DNA of 64,000 nt from Cycas panzhihuaensis (Eukaryota > Cycadophyta). Of the stretch, positions 11,500 to 21,171 are shown in pieces; the stretch's first letter is position 1, and each line of letters starts with the position of its first letter. The notes under the pieces are model-generated. The model worked only from the letters and a program-made list of their open reading frames with translations, had not been told where the DNA came from and ran no database searches. The stretch is from positions 75,151,741-75,215,740 of the forward strand of contig CM041465.1 in NCBI GenBank assembly GCA_023213395.1, given 5' to 3'. The position numbers and the translations under genes were made by a program.

Positions 11500-11910
11500 A
11501 GTGTTAAGTGCCTCCACTGTGTGTACTTGATTACGTACGTTTCCGGTACATAGAATGTAACTGGGCACTTAAGTTTATTTTCCACTATGCGTACCTGACT
11601 ACGTACTTTTTTGGTACATATACTGTAATTGTTTAACTTACTTCTCTTTCTACTATGTGTACCTGCTTGCATACTTTTTAGGTACGTATAATGTAATTGA
11701 GTAACTTAAAATTTGTTTACACTATACATTCCTGACTGTTACTTTTCAGGTACGTATAGTGTGATTTTGAGTCACTTTTTTTGAACTGTGTATAATGGAG
11801 TGTATTTCCTTGGTACGTATAGTGTATTTTTTAAATTTGATCACTTTTTAAACTGTACATACCTGGTAACATACCCTGATGGTACGTATAATGTATTTTG
11901 CTTGTATGCT
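11500..11910. repeat. Tandem array, about 68-bp unit, GGTACGTA core
   Basis: Six diverged units. The GGTAC marker occurs at 11545, 11613, 11681, 11749, 11812 and 11881, spaced 68, 68, 68, 63 and 69. Each unit also has an upstream GTGTAC or GTACCTG half. The array lies between integrase and the extra 3' ORF. Tandem arrays near the 3' end are known in some plant Ty3 elements and can seed satellites. Confidence 0.8.
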
Positions 11911-12089
11911 TTTGATTTTTCCTATGATTGTTTTAATTGTTGATGCTATTACTTATGTCTGTGATGAGTTACGGTTGTTTTTTATTTTTTTCCTTTTTTT
12001 TTTCTATTTTTCTATATCCATACTGAACTGGATCATGGCTCGGTATTAAGGCATTTGATTATGCCTCAACTTCATGCAATACGTTATGG

Positions 12090-13280
12090 TACAACTAGCT
12101 GATCCGGTTGGTAAGCTGGGCTACTCAATGTATGGTTTGAGTCTGCTATCATTTACCTGAGTTGGTAGTAGGGGTCCGTCGATTTCTCGAAGTTGCACCA
12201 ATCCATTCTTGAAGACTCTTTCTACAATGTATGGTCCCAACCACCACATCTTGAGTTTACCTCGGTGCATTTTGAATTTGCTGTCGTACAACAGCACTTG
12301 ATCACCTTCGTTGAACTGAGGTTTTTGTAAATGGTGGTCGTGCCATGCTTTTTACCATTGCTTCTCCACATTTTGCAATCAATTTGCCATGTGTCACTTT
12401 TCTTCTAATCACACTAAATCTTCCAATCGCTGTCGTAAGGACTGGAAGTTGTCTAATTGACATTGCATAGCAACTTGTAGACTAGGTATCTCAAATTCCA
12501 TTGGAAGAATGGATTCTGTGTCATACATAAGTTGGAATGGAGTTTGTCCAGTTGATCTCTTGTATGTCGTTCGAAATGCCCATAGCACGGATGGTAATTT
12601 CGCGACCCAATCAAATCTGCCGATGTCACATATCTTTCTCAAGCAATTCTCGATTATTTTATTCAAACTTTCTGTTTGGCCATTTGCTCTCAGATAGTAG
12701 GGAGTAGATTTCTGATGGCTAATCATAAACGCAGATGTTAGTATTTTGATAGTTTGATTTAGAAAGTGGGTACCTTGGTCACTTACAATCTCCAAGGGGC
12801 ATCCAAATCGTGTAATCACCACCTCGTACAGAAATCGTGATGTACTTTCCGCATCAGCTTTTCATAACGCTCGTGCCTCTACCCACTTTGTCGTATAGTC
12901 AGTTGCCACCAAAACACATCGAGCTTTCGATCAACGAGCAGCTAGTTTAATCGGCCCCACAAAGTCGAGTCCCCATTTCTCGAATGGTGCCAAAGGTAAG
13001 ATGGGATGTAAAGGTTGGAAATCCTATCGATTGGGTTTCCCAACCCACTGGTAATAGTTACAAGCTTGAATCCACTTCTTGACATCCTCAAACATGGATG
13101 GCTACCAGAATCTAAACATCAAAATTTTTTGCCATGTGGCCAATTTCCCCATGTAGCCACCCACTACTCCTTCGTGCGCCTGTGACATGATTTGGTTTAT
13201 CTCGTGCGGTTGAACACAACGTCGTAACACTTCATCTGGCCCTAATTTATATAATTCTCCATTGATCGATTGATATGGCT
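12090..13280 (-). pseudogene. pol: Element 5 integrase
   Basis: Minus strand, same frame as RT. The zinc-binding region reads QAHEGVVGGYMGKLATW and then CNYYQW, with the second Cys replaced. The DDE core has KWGLDFVGPI, IVSDQGTHF and LRANGQTESLNK, so both Asp and the Glu are visible. The C-terminal part has MWWLGPYIVEKVFKNGLVQL, the usual GPY-like segment of Ty3 integrases. Stops occur at 12822 and further upstream. It would insert element DNA into the genome; this copy is dead. Confidence 0.85.
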
Positions 13281-13389
13281 TTGCTTTTCTGATAAAATTT
13301 CTTTTTCCTGTGCGATCTAAGTCTACTGATACCTCTCCAATCGCTAAGTATTATGGTATTCCCTCATACCAGTCTGTTGGAACTGCTTC

Positions 13390-13870
13390 CACACTAAACA
13401 GAGCTGCATCTGGAAAGTTATCTGGTACCCCAGTGGCTTTTTCTTTGTTTGTAATTCTCGACAACTGATTGGGAATGATATGGGTTTTACCAGGTTTCAT
13501 AATGATTTTAAAAGAAAATTCCTGGAACAACATCAACCACCTGCTAATTCGCCCTCGCATGATTGATTTATTCACCAAATACATCAACGCTTGGTGATCG
13601 ACAAAAAACAAGAATGGATTTGATAATAGATAGTGTCAAAATTTTTACAATGCATATACCATGCCGAGTGCTTCTCTTCCACATCGTAATTCTCGGCTTT
13701 TGCAGTTTTGACTAGCAAAGTAGATTGGATGATCTGTCTTGTTATCAGTGGGTTGTGCCAATATGCATCCAATAGCATATTGTGACGCATCCACATGTAC
13801 ATGGAAAGTCTTCTTCTAATCTAGAAATTGCAATATAGGTGCTAGTATGATAGCTTGTTTCAATGTTTCA
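13390..13870 (-). pseudogene. pol: Element 5 RNase H (gypsy type)
   Basis: Continuing the RT frame: TFHVHVDASQYAIGCILAQ with the first catalytic Asp, IYFASQNCKSREL, REALGMVYALQKF followed by a TGA in place of the usual Arg codon, then HYLLSNPFLFFVDHQAL with a later Asp. Unlike elements 3 and 4, the catalytic HVDAS is kept, so this family did not depend on an acquired RNase H. Only a few stops are present. Confidence 0.8.
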
Positions 13871-13878
13871 AATGCTTG

Positions 13879-14880
13879 TTACTGTTCCTCTGTCCATGCC
13901 CATTCAATGTTCTTTTTGAATAGCTCCTCCAGGGGTCTTGATATGTATGCATACCCCCTGATGAACTTTTTATAGTATCCCGTCAATCCCAAAAAACCTT
14001 TCAGATGTTTTCTCGTAAGTAGCGTAGGGAAATGCAGAATTGCAAATACCTTTGTTGGATCTGTTAGCAATCCTTCCTTGCTAATTATATGCCCTAATAA
14101 GCTTTTGAAGGGTACCAGGAAGGTACATTTTTCTAGATTAAGACATAACTTGTTTTCACGGCATGTTTGCAATATTTCCCTCAAATTCTCCATGTGATCC
14201 TTCATTAACCCGTACAATGTCTAGTCATCTAGGAATACAACAATTTTTTCTTCGATAAATTTCTAAAAGATATTGATTACAATCTACTGAAATATAGTTG
14301 GTGCATTCATGAGACTAAATGGCATCACTTTATATGCGTATGTTCCCCATTCCATCACGAATGTGGTTTTTGCTTGATCCTCTAGGGCAATCTGCACTTG
14401 ATTGTACCCGCTGAATCCATCAGTGAAGGAGTAAATCTCATTTCTTCCAACTGCTTCCAAAATATCCTCTGTAAAAGGTAATGGGAATGGATCCTTCTTT
14501 GTTACCTTGTTTAGCTATCTGTAGTCCACACAGACATGAATTTTCCCATTCTTCTTGGGAACTACCACTACAGGGCTCACCTAGTCACTGTAGTCGATTT
14601 TGTAAATATAACTCGCTTCCAACATTTTATCGAGTTCAGCCTATACTTTTTCTTTATATTTAGGATTCATCCGGTATGGCCTCTATTTTACTAGTTTCGC
14701 ATCTTCCACTAAGTCAATGTGATGCATTCCTATCTCCGGAGGAATGCCTTTTAGGTCCTTATATGACCATGCAAATATGTCGCGAAATTCTTCAAATAAC
14801 TGCTGGGCTTCCGCTACTGTCTAATGATCCCAATAGTTTCCAATTCGTATGAATTTGGGATTATACTTACTACCAACATT
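13879..14880 (-). pseudogene. pol: Element 5 reverse transcriptase
   Basis: Minus-strand frame with the Ty3 RT order: an LDKMLEASYIYKIDYSD start, VPKKNGKIHVCVDYR then a TAG, DPFPLPF, SFTDGFSGYNQVQIA, KVMPFSLMNAPTIFQ, and VVFLDD at 14223-14237 as the catalytic YxDD box, followed by a TAG where Trp is usual. The thumb and connection read LNLEKCTFL and LKGFLGLTGYYKKFI. The gene is broken by isolated stops, several of them CAG-to-TAG or TGG-to-TAG in type. Confidence 0.9.
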
Positions 14881-15600
14881 AAGCTATGTAGTTTTCAACT
14901 TAGTTGCACCCACATCTTCTGTATTTCTGATTTTGTGTCCTGAAGCGTCTTCTAGCTTCCTTTCTCCAATATTGAGTTTTGTAAATTCTGTAGGGTAATT
15001 CATAACTTCTTCTTCTTCACTATGTATTGATTCTGCCTCCTCTTGGTTTGTTAGGTTTTGTTCTAGTTTTATACTCATTAATCTAATATGTTTTAGGATT
15101 CTATCTATTTCTTTGTTGTCAGAGGTATGCCTAAAGGTTTTTATGAAGGATTTCCTTAAGTTTCCCCAAGTCACATCTAAACTTTGTTCTTTTCTGAGGA
15201 ACCAGTCCTTTGCTACTCTTCCCAGGGTATGGTAGAAATAGTTAGGCCAATGTTATTTAGGTATACTTAAAGATATCTATTTTTGTTTACACTTTTATAT
15301 ATGTTCCCTAGGATTTTGACCTGCATAGAATACTGGAGTGGCTAGTTGTGTTGGATGATCGAACCGAATTCAAAACATTGTTTGTAACTCTTTCCAATTT
15401 TTAAGAATGGCTTGGTGGGCTAGGTACCAATACCAAGCTTTTCCTTGTAAGGTTAATACTAAGTCTTGTTGCCATTGGGTTTTATCCTAATTCCCATGTT
15501 CCATCCAATATTCAACATAATGCGTTAAGTGGGTAGTCCCATACAACTACTCTCTGTAGAAGGGCTTAACATACTTCCCAATGTAGATTTGATGGTTTAT
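14881..15600 (-). pseudogene. Element 5 gag-like segment fused upstream of RT
   Basis: In the pol frame but ahead of RT, two successive stretches resemble the Retrotrans_gag fold. The first reads QDLVLTLQGKAWYWYLAHQ and NWKELQTMF; the second has WPNYFYHTLGRVAKDWFL and TWGNLRKSFIKTF. Both show the W..x..F..L.G.A..WF and W..L...F pattern. An acidic stretch follows, ending at a TAG at 14881-14883. A normal gag already exists at 17682-18845, so this is a second gag-like unit, either a duplication or a divergent linker. Its function is unknown. Confidence 0.5.
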
Positions 15601-15728
15601 TTCTTCTAGGATGATAATTCTACTGTCTAGACCAGGATCTCTAGAAGTACTTACCAGTGATCCTCCTTCCATTTCCCTAGTTTTGGTGCCAATGGTTGGA
15701 AGGGATCTGGTACTGGGTGGGTATACTT

Positions 15729-16658
15729 CTAAGGAAGACAGGGAAGGAATATTACTTCCTTTCTCAAGTTGTAATAAGGGGGGGGGGGTAGGGAATCTGC
15801 TTCAGGACCCATGCTTGATGTAGAAGGTATGTCGGGATTACTATTAGCTACTAAAAAACTACAAAAAATATTAGGTAAACTAGGGGTTTTTTGGTCTAGT
15901 TTGTTGTCATCCCTTAAACTATCATTAGTTATCATGTACTCAAAAGAATTTGAATTATTGTCAATGTTTGTAGTTACACATTTAGATAATAAATTACATC
16001 TATAAGAAGAAGAGTTTATTTCATATGCATCATGTAGCCAATAATCCATGAACCTCATTCTATGTTCATCATCTGAGGAGTTGTATATTTCCCCGAAATA
16101 GGTTGGTTCTTCTTGCTGATAATTGGTTGATGTGGTGGGCTCTTCCACCGTATGATAGAGATGTTCTTCCCCAATGGAAGAAAATGTTGTGTCACTCATG
16201 ACCGTCGTGCTAGATCCCTCATCTGGTATCATTTCGATGGAGCTTCTTCCTAGCATCGGTAATACTACTTTATTTCTATTATCTGATAAGGTGAAGGTTA
16301 TATTTTTCTCGTTTTGGAGGCATTGCATTTTGTATAAACATGGCCTTCCCAAGAGTGCTGGATAGGGTGTTGCCCCTTTCTCTATTTCTATGATTGTGAA
16401 GTCAATTCTCACTACTATCCCTGCCACATCCACCTTGATGTTGGCCAATCTCCCCATAAGTCGTACCAGTAATTCGTTGGCTAATTTCAATGAATAGATC
16501 ACCGCTTCTAGCTTTAGGCTTCCTAGTTTCTGCCATGTCAAAGCTGGTAATACGTTTACCACCGCGCCTCCATCAACGATTACTCTTAGGAATGTTTCTC
16601 CTAAGACTGTCATTGTTACCATCAGATCCATATCAAATGATGGTATTATTTGCTTCAA
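15729..16658 (-). pseudogene. pol: Element 5 aspartic protease region
   Basis: An open stretch of 309 codons on the minus strand, in the same frame as gag. The retropepsin-like site reads RVIVDGGAVVNVLPALTW with Asp at 16572-16574; the usual DTG/DSG is DGG here, a variant seen in some plant Ty3 proteases. It is followed by TIIEIEKGATPYPALLGRPC, matching the late ALLGRPW-like strand. The C-terminal third is acidic and of low complexity and ends in PPPPYYNLR at an 11-base G run (15778-15788 on the plus strand). It would cut the polyprotein. Its Met codon is internal; the frame continues upstream to gag. Confidence 0.8.
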
Positions 16659-17099
16659 ACTCTTTGTAATTCCACATTGTAATACTCCTCCTTTTATCCA
16701 ATCAATAACTTAGCATAGGGGGATGGTCAACTGTAGCTATTTGACCAAATTTTCTATCAATAGTAGCATTCTTGGAATGTCTTCCACTGGCAATCCTTTA
16801 AAGAGTTCTTCCATTTGTACCATTTGCGGCTGCACCTTAGGCTCTTCTAGTAGATTCTCTTTTTCTTTCTATTTATTCTTCTATACATATACGTACTTAG
16901 TCTCTAGTTTTCCCATTGGTAATGTATTCTCTTCCCGGACTAGGCCATCCAATACTTGTTTTACTTTTTTGAATCAATCCATTTCTGTTGGTGGATCTGG
17001 ATATCCTTCATTCAGTTTCTCCTTTTGTTTATTTTGGAGTTTGACGTTTTTGGTTTCTGGTATGATCGTCATCAAGTTGGTGGCTTTAGCCTTTTCTTT

Positions 17100-17474
17100 G
17101 CAATCCTTCGTTTTATGGTCACTTGGGCCATAGTTATTACATACGAATAGTTTCTGTTCATATTCTTGTTTCATTGGGCATTCTGACTTCCAGTGCCCAA
17201 ACTGTAAACAGATGAGGCATCTACCCATTGGTGGTTTTTTCCTCGAGGGCTCTTGTGTGCCCCTCATTGTGTACACATTTCGAGGTGGGTTGCCTCCCCT
17301 TCCCCTACCTCATCCTCTATAGGCCTTTCCTCTGGGATTATAGAAACAGTCCTTGGTCGTATGCATATCTATATCGCATATATGGCACCATCTGTCATGT
17401 TGGTGCAACGCACTATTTTTTAAATTCAATTCACATTCTTTAGTGGTATGTGAATTCTCTTTACAAATATGGCA
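17100..17474 (-). pseudogene. gag: Element 5 nucleocapsid with four zinc knuckles
   Basis: Same frame as gag. Four CCHC units occur in order: CHICKENSHTTKEC (17474-17433), CHICDIDMHTTKDC (17387-17346), CLICLQFGHWKSEC (17219-17178) and CNNYGPSDHKTKDC (17141-17100), the last with Tyr for the second Cys. All have CX2CX4HX4C spacing. Nucleocapsid knuckles bind the genomic RNA during packaging. One or two is usual in LTR elements, so four is notable. Stops interrupt the linkers. Confidence 0.85.
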
Positions 17475-17681
17475 CCATTTGGTTATTCTTCCGGCATGGT
17501 CCTTCTTTTTCGTTGTTTCTTCTTCTTCTCAGTTATTTCTAATTTTTAATCTAGCCACTTCTTTCCTTGAAGCTTCCAACTTTGATTCCTCTTCTACTAT
17601 CCCCACCTGGCAGAAGGGTCGGTTATACTGATTTTGTTTAAGTTCTCTAATCTCATCTTGTAGTCTCAGTAACATGGAATC

Positions 17682-18845
17682 CTATCCTCCTGCCTGTGCA
17701 TCCATCTCCATTTCAAAATCCAATGCTAGATCTTGGGCATTTTTAAATGATTTCAATGGATGAGCATGCATCATGGCTCTTAATTTCTCATTCAGACCTC
17801 TCACAAAATAGCTTTTTATGTTGTGGTCCATTATTGTCTCGTTAATCATGCTGGCTACAATAATTTTCATTCTGCTAATGTAGGTTAGTACTAATTCTCC
17901 CGACCTTTGTTTGATTTCTCTCAATGCGATTTCCACTGCTTCATTACTACGGAACTTTTGAAATCTTTCCTCAAATGCTTTCTTAATCTTTGCCCATGGC
18001 TTATTCTTGTTCGTTTCTTTATACCATGCCAAGGGTACTCCTCTCAACGTACAGGCGAATCTTGCTTTGATTTCATCCTCGTCTGAAATCTTTTTCACAT
18101 CAATGAGATTCTGAAAGAGATATACATGTTCCACTGCCTCTGAAGTATTATTAAAAATCAATTTGCCAAAGTCTCTATAATCATCCATTTTGGGGGATTG
18201 CAATGGTGTCGTACCTGGTGGTGATTTTTCCTTTCTCCCCTCCTTCGGGGATGCACTTGGAGTGCCTACTGCTGTATTATCCTTTCCAAACAATGGATTC
18301 TTAAATGGAGTTTTGATGTGTATAGGTTCCACTACACCTGGCACTTGTATAGTTAATGGTGTCACTGTAATATACGATTGATCAGATCCCTTTTCTGATG
18401 AATCTTCAAAAAGTTGTCTTGTGAGCTTATTCTCCCAATATGCCGAGGGACCTTCCTCCGCCTTCTTTTCGCTGTCACTTGGGTCCTTCGGACTGTCCTC
18501 CACAGGTATACTTCCCTCTTTTAAGGTTTCTTGATGCTTTTCATCCACCTTTGGTTTCCCTTCAATTTCTAGGCTAAACAAATCATCTCCGATTGGGGCT
18601 AGTATTAATACCATACATTTTCCATTAGTTCCCTCTTCCTATTCTTGAGGTGTCTGGGCTCCACTTGCCTCAGATCCTTCAACGGACTGTCCCTTAGTCT
18701 CATTGTTCTGCGAACTTAATCTCCTCACCCTTCTGAGTTTTGATTCCTTCGACCATCTTAATGCTCTTTGTCTGTTGGTTTCCTTCTCCTTGAGTGAAGT
18801 ATCCTTTTGGGGCTCTTCTGACCTTGAAGGCCTCTTAGGTGGCAT
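17682..18845 (-). pseudogene. gag: Element 5 gag capsid
   Basis: One minus-strand frame of about 388 codons broken by a single TAG at 18639-18641. It starts with a basic stretch (MPPKRPSRSEEPQKD), the first ATG after the 5' LTR. An acidic region follows, then a capsid core: VPLAWYKETNKNKPWAKIK, AFEERFQKF, YFVRGLNEKLRAMM and AQDLALDFEMEM. This is the usual Retrotrans_gag pattern (W..., F..RF, L..). The frame goes on through the knuckles to the protease after a TAG at 17682-17684. Gag forms the particle in the cytoplasm. Confidence 0.85.
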
Positions 18846-18964
18846 TGGAAGGTCCCCTGGCTGCCGGTGGCTTAGTTACAACCTGCCATCATGACGGCAG
18901 CCAGGGTCCTCTTCCCTTTACACATTCCTCTCCTTGAAACTCCTAGGCCCTGTCCCTTCTCAAC

Positions 18965-18985
18965 GAACGTAGGCAACGAAACCGA
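18965..18985 (-). other. Element 5 primer-binding site
   Basis: Immediately after the 5' LTR the minus strand reads TCGGTTTCGTTGCCTACG. It resembles the tRNA-Asp type site of plant Ty3 elements (TGGCGCCGTTGCC) at the CGTTGCC core only, so the primer assignment is tentative. Confidence 0.4.
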
Positions 18986-19812
18986 TGTTGACTCTTGAGG
19001 GGTATCTTAGTACACTTATGAGATAACCACACTTGTCAAGGTTACACAATGCTATAGTCTAGTCAGGATACTATCAATATGGTTATTCACATACATTTCA
19101 CATATATTTCACAGAATTATACCATAATGGTACACATCAGCACAGAATTCAACGCATACTTAGCATTTCATCATCATAACACAAAGAACACATAGCTTTC
19201 CACGTAACTCTTCCTTTTATTAAGTAATCAGTTTAATTACACAGAGATTGGAATGCATTCCTGTGTATTCCAGCAGCATACATTCCTTTCTATTATATGC
19301 GTACCCAGATGGTACTTATCATTCAACGCTACTCCAACTGGCTATCATGCGTGTTGGCTTCCACACCTTTGCGTACCCATGATAATCGGATCTCACCCTC
19401 ACCTGATGGTTCATGCGTACCTCCTTAAGTACTCTTCTTGGTACCTTTTGGCTGAAGGGTTATGACTACCTATCATAACCGTGCCCCTTTAGTCATACGT
19501 ACCCTTTCATTAATCACTTAGTTAGGCACTTTAACTAATCTCTTTAGGTTAAATGCGTGCATGCGTACATCCGCAGACTTTGCGGGCCTTCACCGTCCCT
19601 TTGGGTCATGCGTATCACTTCCGCTCGGGCCCATTACGCCATTGGCACGTGTCATGCGTACCTATTCCAATCACGCTTTTGTCATACGCACCTGCACGCC
19701 GATTTCTTCACTGTTTTGCCTCGTGCGTGCCTGCACGCTGCACTGCATGTCTTAGATTACCTGACCTACCTCTGGTCTTCCAATAGCCATAGGATCACTT
19801 TATGCCCCAATA
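18986..19812 (-). repeat. Element 5 5' LTR
   Basis: 827 bp, pair of 9206-10039. Ends TGTTGACTC and CCCCAATA as seen on the plus strand, followed by the GATGC TSD. GTAC cores are frequent, as in the partner. Confidence 0.9.
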
Positions 19813-19817
19813 GATGC
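19813..19817. repeat. Element 5 TSD, right copy (GATGC)
   Basis: Exact repeat of 9201-9205; the LTR of element 3 resumes at 19818 with TACTCCAA. Confidence 0.9.
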
Positions 19818-20915
19818 TACTCCAAATGCCAAGTTATTGGGTATATTTCCCTACCTCATCTTTCTTACTATTCCCCTTTACTCTCCCCACTTCTTGTATG
19901 CTCCTAAACGAAAGGAAAGATGAAAAGATTGTATTACTTTGCATTCTATTAGTTGCTCTTGCCTGCTCATTTAGGTTGCATAGTGGTGATTTAGCCAACC
20001 CACACTGATAGATGTTTCTTCTTTCTACCATACACACACTTGTTCCTCCTCTCATCTAAACCTTCACTTCCACCAGGGTTTAGGTAAGGTGGGTTGTGCA
20101 TTCATCCATGCATATCTTTGTCTCCTCCTTGCATATTATTGGGTAGATTCACATCTCTCATTTGCACTCTTTATTTCCTTAGTAACTTACTTGTCCTCTT
20201 TTCTTTCCTTGCATGTAAAAGATAAAGAGAGTAAGGCCACACTTAGGAAAAAGAGAGAGAGAGTATATTGTTTCCTTCAAGGTTCATTTCTTGCACTAAA
20301 AAGGAACAAACATAAATGTGATACCTTGCACTCCACATCTCCTTATAACATAACAGAAACAAACATACAGGTAACTCACTTTGCCTACCTCCCACTCCTA
20401 GAACATTCTTAAGTGTGGTGCCTTGCAAGTCCCTCCTCTCAAGGTCACCTTTCCTTCCTAACAGCAAGACTTTCCTTGGTTACACTCTTTAGCCTATACT
20501 TAGTCTATTGATCCAACTCCCCTTTTGCTTGCTCACACTACCAGCTATCCTAGGCCTATGCGTGAGGCTTGTTACCTTTCTGTTAGGGTCTACTTCACCC
20601 ATCACCTCTTCATAAGAAGAGGTATACCTTTACTTTCTCCTCCCTCCTTTGGCCATCTAGGATGGGAGGGACCTTTTTTAGGTTACTCAGGAAACTGAGG
20701 AGACCCTCTCTCACTCCCAACTTTGAATCAAGGAGGTGTTACCTGAAAGAGAGTTTGTACATCAGTCGCAGGTCCTCGAACCTATGTTTCGATGCACAGA
20801 TGTCTTTTGTGGGTGATCTCTACCCATTTCTCTTGTAGGTCCATAGCCACAAATCTATTATTCATGTTGGATTGATCTCATCCAATTCTAGTGACCCCCC
20901 AGAGGTGTGATTCTA
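19818..20915 (+). repeat. Element 3 5' LTR, second part
   Basis: Aligns with 51958-53029 of the right LTR. The left copy has about 19 extra bases near 20890-20910 or the right copy lost them. It ends ATTCTA just before the primer site. Confidence 0.85.
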
Positions 20916-20916
20916 T

Positions 20917-20934
20917 TGGTGACCATATTAAGGA
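20917..20934 (+). other. Element 3 primer-binding site
   Basis: TGGTGACCATATTAAGG one base after the LTR, equivalent to TGGCGACCATACTTAGG in element 4. The TGGCGAC start is seen in Tat-group elements; the tRNA was not assigned. Confidence 0.6.
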
Positions 20935-21171
20935 CCCACTAATAAGGGGATCCATTCTCTCCTTGATCTATTGGTGCTACCTTCCTTTCGATAGCTCTCC
21001 TCGATTCGTTGGGCAACCCTCAATGCTTGCATCTTATCATCTCTTTTTTCCTTCTTCCAATTTTTAGGAGAAACTTGTATGTGATGATGTTCTCATCATT
21101 TATGAGGCCTCCCTCCTTCATTGGAAGACTACCCTTACTATCCTCTTCCATCATCAGATTTTGATTCGACC

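Larger units (their letters stand above)
9206..19812 (-). mobile_element. Element 5: minus-strand Ty3/gypsy retrotransposon
   Basis: LTRs at 9206-10039 (3') and 18986-19812 (5') start TGTTG and end in CAACA-like bases, with a perfect GATGC TSD. The minus strand reads gag, four zinc knuckles and protease in one frame (18845 to 15729), then a gag-like segment, RT, RNase H and integrase in a second frame (15600 to about 12090), a tandem array, and an extra 3' ORF. Stops interrupt all frames, but long-range frame is retained, so decay is mostly point mutation. It landed in the left LTR of element 3 and belongs to a different Ty3 family. Confidence 0.9.

Noticed and set aside
13584-13802. Open minus-strand frame overlapping RNase H
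   Set aside because: It is in a different frame from the conserved RNase H blocks and shows no motif.
15778-15788. A run of 11 G as a regulatory tract
   Set aside because: It is a homopolymer inside the proline codons of the element 5 protease tail; length may even be a sequencing artefact.
20243-20467. Another frame repeated at 52377-52616
   Set aside because: Again the same LTR position in two copies.
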